A stretch of DNA of 64,000 nt from the NCBI RefSeq assembly GCF_901709675.1, contig NC_051104.1, positions 4,819,501 to 4,883,500 on the forward strand, written 5' to 3'. The DNA is from Syngnathus acus. Its lineage: Eukaryota > Chordata > Actinopteri > Syngnathiformes > Syngnathidae. The notes below the pieces were generated by a model. It saw only the letters and a program-made list of their open reading frames with translations. It was not told where the DNA came from and ran no database searches. A program made the position numbers and the translations under genes. Within the stretch, counting starts at the first letter, position 1, and each line of letters opens with the position of its first letter. This document shows positions 59,544 to 64,000 of the stretch, one piece after another.

Positions 59544-60493
59544 ACTGGTTCCATCAAACTTCTGCGTCTCATGTTGGACCACAGACAAACCGGAGCGCTT
59601 ATGAAAGACAAAACTTGCCAATTGGTTATTTGTTTGTGGCTTGTTGGCGGAATGTGGAACTCCATGTACCAGTCACAATGTTAGGCACACCTGCACAGCA
59701 TTATGCATTGTGCCAAAGCTAAAAATACACAGAAAGCTCATGAGACCCAAAAAACAAAAAGTGTAAGACATGGAGAAAGGATAAATCACAACAAGGACCG
59801 GAATATTCCACCGTGGTCATAAAACAATGGCTAAGAGGTGAGAGTGACATTTTTAACACAAAGTTGGGGAAAAACTGAAAGTTGGGGAAAAAAGATGCTG
59901 CTGTCATGTTACTAAAAAAAATATGTCTGCAGTCAGAAAGTCCTTGCTCTGAATTGTCTTAGTAGTTTGGACCTTCAGATGATTTTCCCAGAAAAGGACA
60001 AAAAAGAATAATTTCAAACCCATCAAAAAGAGCCACAAATTAAAAGGGCAAAATCAAACTTTCCCATGATTGACTGCCAAGGAAGATCAAATGTACTGAA
60101 TGTTAATTGCAGGCACCTCCCAGTGAGGATTTATTGTTGAATGAAAGCCAATACTGTTGCCATTTGTATGTGCCACTTTTGTTTAGCAGATCTGAATTTT
60201 CTTTCCTTGCTAGAAACTCTGCCAGTAGGGGGCGCAAATTTCCCCTGCAGCCTGCAAGAAACGTCATTTCCCCATCATGTGGCGTTTCTGAGGAAAGCTC
60301 CAGGAAGTAAACATGCAAAGCAGGTAAAATCTTCCTTGTCTGACTAAAATAACTTCTTAAAATAGTAAACTTAAGGAAAAACAGTATGAATCTTCACAAA
60401 TGATGACATAATGGAAATGCTCTGTGACTAATGAAGCAGCCACACCCGCATGATGTCAGGCCAACGACTATTTGTCCTGAAAACTATGAGATA

Positions 60494-60551
60494 GAAAATC
60501 AAAGGTGCAAAGTGCATCAACAGAAAATCAAGGGTGCAAAGTGCATCAACA
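60494..60551. repeat. Two-copy 29-base tandem repeat
   Basis: The unit begins GAAAATCAA and ends GTGCATCAACA. It occurs twice head to tail, at 60494 and 60523, with one substitution. It is non-coding and looks like a recent local duplication. Confidence 0.8.
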
Positions 60552-60693
60552 GTGACCAGACTGTTTTATGGCCGACTATATATAACACCCGTATTTACTC
60601 AGCTATCACTATGGCAGGCTGTTTTGACCTCATGGTGAAGTAACAGTAAATTATGTCACACTGAAAACCATTCTATGAAAGAGCTTGTTTGAA

Positions 60694-60699
60694 TTTATT
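60694..60699 (-). terminator. Candidate polyadenylation signal of the unidentified Ser/Pro-rich gene
   Basis: A minus-strand AATAAA (plus TTTATT) lies about 530 bases past the stop codon at 61225. Confidence 0.4.
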
Positions 60700-61224
60700 T
60701 ATAAAATGCATATATTAAGATGTTTAATTGTCACTGCAAATATTTAGACAAGCATTGTGTCAAGTACTTGTTTGTGACAATGAATGTTAAAAATCACAAA
60801 ATACAGTATGATTCAATGAAAACAAAATGGTTAAGAAAATAAAGAATTTAAAGCACAAAAAAATATATATTTTTAAACATGAATCCTCCTCCACCAATGG
60901 TTATCGCTTAGCAGCAGAAGAAACGTACGTAGATAACCCTGATGCATTGAAGCGGGAACTGGGGTAGTAACACTTTCAGCAACCATTCAAGATGCGACAT
61001 GACCAAAAAAAAAATCATTGTGACACATTCAGAGCTGGAGCTATTAACACAAAAAAGGAGATTTTTTTTTTTTTTTGGTTCCATCACCTTTTGGAGCGGG
61101 AGGCTGGAATTGCGAAACTTCACTTCATGTCACTTGCTAATGACTGTCAGCCAACATTCCTGTCGTTCTTCTCTCTTATTTTTACAATCATAGTAGAAAC
61201 TTGCGATTACAATCGAGACTGCTT

Positions 61225-64000
61225 TCACAATTCCGTTTCCTTCTCGTCATCGTCACTGTTTTCTAAATAATATTCGTCATCTGTTGTTGTATCTGAGCTG
61301 CTGTCTGAGGATTCTTCAAATGTGGTTAGGTGAGAGACGTAACCTCGAGAGGGCAAGTGCCCCCTAGGGGACGGACTGTCCAATGGTTCTGGAGATGGGC
61401 TGGAAAAATTAGGTGAGGAAAGGCTGGGAGGTTTGGACATGCGTCTGGGCTGCGGTGACAAAGGAGGCGTTGGGGGAGGAGTCGGGGGGCTCACTGTATC
61501 CCAGTCAAAGTGAGACGTCTTCATTTTGGGGCTCCGATGATTGGGTGACCTTGCCACGGTGTCTGCTGGTGGACAAACGGAGACACCCGAGCTCCATTGG
61601 GCCAGACGGCGAGTCAGTGATCGAGGAAGCGATCTCGATCTGGCTTTTCCGGCGTCGCTGGGCATATGAGACTGCATCTGCCTGATTGCCCGATGATTAC
61701 AATTTCTCTCCAACCACTGATTAAAGTCCTCCTCACCTCCTCCATAAGTCGGGACTGTTTCCGAGAGATCGTCCACACTCATGAATTTGGGGCCAGTGGA
61801 GATCCGTCCGGGCCCCGACCGCCGACTGGAGAGTACGGAGCTCACCGAAACGGACCTCCCGGGCTCGATGCCGTACTTTAAATCAGCGTAGCACGATGCG
61901 TCGTCCTGGATCGGACCTGTGCTCGGCGGACCCGTGGAGGCCCGGCTTCTGCGGGAACTCACCAGGCTGATTCCTTCGCCCGGCTCGCACGGTGAGGAGG
62001 ACTCACGTCGGCATGGCATCTTCGGGCTGTAGAAGACGTTATCGTCCGCCACCTCGGGTGAGGGGAATGGCGAGTGGGTGGAAAGAGAGGAGAAGGGGGA
62101 GAATGGACTTTTGGAACTGGGTGAGGATTTCCTGACATTAGTACCGGTGAGTTTTGGGCTTCGACTGGGACTCGGATCTACACTCAGATGAAACTGCGTT
62201 GATGTTCTGTTCTTGACGTCAATCTGGTCAGACAATTTCTGGGGATCCGATTGATCTGGCCAAACGAAGAGCTCGTTTTCTGTCATTGGGTTTTGTACAG
62301 ATAAGGTTGGTATGAGGGAGTATCGGTTCTGCGTTGCCCTTTCATCGTCCTTCGGTTTGAGTTCTCGGTCTTCTTCGGTTCTGCTGCTCTCAAGCGTGGC
62401 ATCGCTGGTATCGCTCAATCCACCGACGGAAGGCGTTTCAGAAGCTCGCTTCCATTTCCACGGAACTTGCTCGTCTTCAGGGCGCTTAGGGCTGAACGTT
62501 TGCCTCAGTTTATTGATGACCTGGTCCATTTTAGTCGAAGTTTTATTGGCCTTCTCGTTTTCCGAGTTTGCCGTGCTTTTCTTCATAACAAAACGGCGTT
62601 TCTTTGGATTTTGTTCGTTGTTGCTCTCTGCTGAGAAAAGTTTGAATTTACCCATCACGCTCTCCTTCATCCTTTTGCCGCCGACTTCGTCACCCGCACA
62701 GCGACTTTCCGCTGAGCTGCTGCCACTTGAGCTTGGATTGGAATGAGTCAGAGTTGTGTGTGACTGTTCAGAAGTTAGCGTCTTTGCGAAAAGTGCCGAT
62801 GATTCAGCCTTTGTGCTCTTTGGACCAGAACCTGGTATGTCCATTTTTGAACTCTGCGGGGTTTGCGGGATGACATCAACTCTGTTCTCGATAAATAATA
62901 CCCGACCGGTTTGTTTATTACGACATATGCTCTTATGGCTATTATTATTGATTTCTTCTCCGTACAGTAAATTTTCATGCGATGACATTTTGTTCTGCAG
63001 AGGAGATGCTAATTGTTTTGGCGAATTTCCAAGTGATGTTTTCGAGATAGGTGAGGTTGCATCTGCGACTGGATGAGAATGTAAGGAATGATTTGAGGTG
63101 TAATTTGAGTTCAAATTTGGGAAAAGTGGCGTCCGTGGTGTTACCTTCTTGGTTTCACCACGGCTGGAGATGAGAGTGGAGTAGGGCGGGGAGCTGTAAC
63201 GGATCTTGTATCCATTTGAGAAGTCGGGAGATGAGAGAGCAGTTGTGTAATATAAGAACTCATCGGCCTGCAACGATCGTGACCTCTGAAGTCTGCACGG
63301 GGTCACGTCCATCCTCTCGAAGCTGCGTCGATTGTCAACGAGGTTTTGTTTCGAGTCTCCTTCTTCTCTTGAGATTTGATCCGTAGAGTCGGAAGACAAA
63401 GATCGATACTTCTCTCCTTTCCCCTCCTGCAAGTTTGAGGTCTTGCGTGATGCGGTGGAAAGAGGAGCATTTTTCGTGTTCTGACTGCTTGATCTTAGAA
63501 AAGAGAAGATGGATGGAGCTCGGCTGAGCGACTGAGACCTTGAGCGAGACAATGGACTGGTCAAGACGGATGGATCTAGACTTTTGCTGGATTGGGAATT
63601 CTCCGAGTCCTCCCACATGACATGTTTCACTCGCTTTCCATGTCCTGTTTTTTTGTTGTCTTTTTCTGATTGGTTGGTTAATATTCCACCCACTTTGCGG
63701 TTTGGACTGGTTGGAGTGGTAGGGGGTGTTTGGAGATGCGATGTTATGGTAGAAGTAATCTGGATGGGACTAGTTGTGCTCATAGATTCGGGGTTTTGTT
63801 TGGAAGAGTCACTTATCATCGGAACATGACTGGACACGTCTTTTGTTTGGAAAGACTTTGAGTTGGTGCTGTAACTTCTTATAAAGCCAAGAGGAGACGT
63901 GTTGCTTGCTGTATTGGGGACTTTGGATGTTCGCGAGCCAATATATAAGGACGTGTGAGAAGAATCTGCTTTCGACTGAAATGACGGACCGCTGTTTTGA
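61225..64000 (-). CDS. Unidentified Ser/Pro-rich protein, C-terminal 924 codons (5' end outside the window)
   Basis: One uninterrupted minus-strand frame runs from the window edge to a stop at 61225-61227, giving 924 visible residues. No stop occurs between the first in-frame ATG candidates and position 64000, so the start lies beyond the window. I do not recognise the family. The sequence is mostly low-complexity and rich in Ser, Pro, Thr and Arg, with many SP and RSRS motifs suggestive of phosphorylation. More structured islands read KRVKHVMWEDS (63611-63643), MDQVINKLRQTFSPKRPEDE (about 62470-62530), a PGRSVSVSSVLSSRRSGPGR block (about 61790-61860) and EEDFNQWLERNCNHRAIRQM (about 61675-61735). 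A PPTPPPTPPLSP stretch precedes an acidic end (about 61225-61320) that finishes ETEL, a possible class I PDZ-binding terminus. It is real coding sequence by length, codon regularity and composition. It is probably a cytoskeletal or junctional scaffold, but that is a guess. Confidence 0.8.
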   Translation of the reverse strand, partial: QNSGPSFQSKADSSHTSLYIGSRTSKVPNTASNTSPLGFIRSYSTNSKSFQTKDVSSHVPMISDSSKQNPESMSTTSPIQITSTITSHLQTPPTTPTSPNRKVGGILTNQSEKDNKKTGHGKRVKHVMWEDSENSQSSKSLDPSVLTSPLSRSRSQSLSRAPSIFSFLRSSSQNTKNAPLSTASRKTSNLQEGKGEKYRSLSSDSTDQISREEGDSKQNLVDNRRSFERMDVTPCRLQRSRSLQADEFLYYTTALSSPDFSNGYKIRYSSPPYSTLISSRGETKKVTPRTPLFPNLNSNYTSNHSLHSHPVADATSPISKTSLGNSPKQLASPLQNKMSSHENLLYGEEINNNSHKSICRNKQTGRVLFIENRVDVIPQTPQSSKMDIPGSGPKSTKAESSALFAKTLTSEQSHTTLTHSNPSSSGSSSAESRCAGDEVGGKRMKESVMGKFKLFSAESNNEQNPKKRRFVMKKSTANSENEKANKTSTKMDQVINKLRQTFSPKRPEDEQVPWKWKRASETPSVGGLSDTSDATLESSRTEEDRELKPKDDERATQNRYSLIPTLSVQNPMTENELFVWPDQSDPQKLSDQIDVKNRTSTQFHLSVDPSPSRSPKLTGTNVRKSSPSSKSPFSPFSSLSTHSPFPSPEVADDNVFYSPKMPCRRESSSPCEPGEGISLVSSRRSRASTGPPSTGPIQDDASCYADLKYGIEPGRSVSVSSVLSSRRSGPGRISTGPKFMSVDDLSETVPTYGGGEEDFNQWLERNCNHRAIRQMQSHMPSDAGKARSRSLPRSLTRRLAQWSSGVSVCPPADTVARSPNHRSPKMKTSHFDWDTVSPPTPPPTPPLSPQPRRMSKPPSLSSPNFSSPSPEPLDSPSPRGHLPSRGYVSHLTTFEESSDSSSDTTTDDEYYLENSDDDEKETEL

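Larger units (their letters stand above)
58400..61224. other. slc22a17 3' UTR and convergent intergenic region
   Basis: slc22a17 (plus) and the unnamed gene to the right (minus) converge here. AATAAA signals on the plus strand lie at 59037-59042 and 59538-59543. A minus-strand AATAAA (plus TTTATT) at 60694-60699 suits the right-hand gene. Poly-C runs occur at about 58584-58619 and 59020-59030. A 29-base direct repeat lies at 60494-60551. No further gene is supported. Confidence 0.6.

Overview
This is a window of vertebrate nuclear DNA, almost certainly from a teleost (ray-finned) fish. All genes are split by GT-AG introns. The proteins match vertebrate families residue for residue over long stretches. 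One gene is the selenocysteine-containing J1-crystallin relative SelJ, a selenoprotein known mainly from ray-finned fishes. I cannot fix the species from sequence alone. Exon coordinates below were assembled by hand from reading frames, splice sites and phase. Every complete gene model closes to a whole number of codons.

Layout from left to right. (1) Minus strand, 2696-30003: vav3, a Rho-family guanine nucleotide exchange factor, complete in 27 coding exons (836 aa). The start codon is at the right-hand end. (2) 30007-32907: intergenic, with a pogo/Tigger-like miniature transposon about 350 bases upstream of the vav3 start. (3) Plus strand, 32908-36040: selenoprotein J, nine coding exons, with an in-frame TGA (Sec) codon and a well-formed SECIS hairpin in the 3' UTR. 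(4) Plus strand, 37968-40881: sh3glb1 (endophilin-B1), nine coding exons. (5) 42090-42783: a decayed hAT-type element with an imperfect 8-base target duplication. (6) Minus strand, 43687-45829: nrros/lrrc33, two coding exons. (7) Minus strand, 47785-49910: ngdn (neuroguidin), eleven coding exons. (8) Plus strand, 50339-51566: a short C/EBP-epsilon-like bZIP factor (cebp1/cebpe type). (9) 51567-54872: intergenic, with a long GATA microsatellite and a likely 5' UTR intron of the next gene. (10) Plus strand, 54873-58399: slc22a17, nine coding exons. (11) Minus strand, 61225 to the window end: the 3' part of a long Ser/Pro-rich protein that I cannot name.

Several genes relate to leukocyte and stress biology: vav3 (antigen-receptor and integrin signalling), nrros (myeloid TGF-beta anchoring and control of reactive oxygen), the C/EBP factor (granulocyte programme) and slc22a17 (lipocalin-2 receptor candidate). 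I see no evidence of shared regulation. ngdn, the CEBPE-like gene and slc22a17 are also neighbours on human 14q11.2, so that block looks like ancient linkage. vav3 and sh3glb1 (human chromosome 1) and nrros (human 3q29) join it here through fish-lineage rearrangement.

The most notable element is the selenoprotein machinery: the TGA at 34819-34821 plus the SECIS at 36094-36173. A standard annotation pipeline would probably call it a premature stop or truncate the gene.
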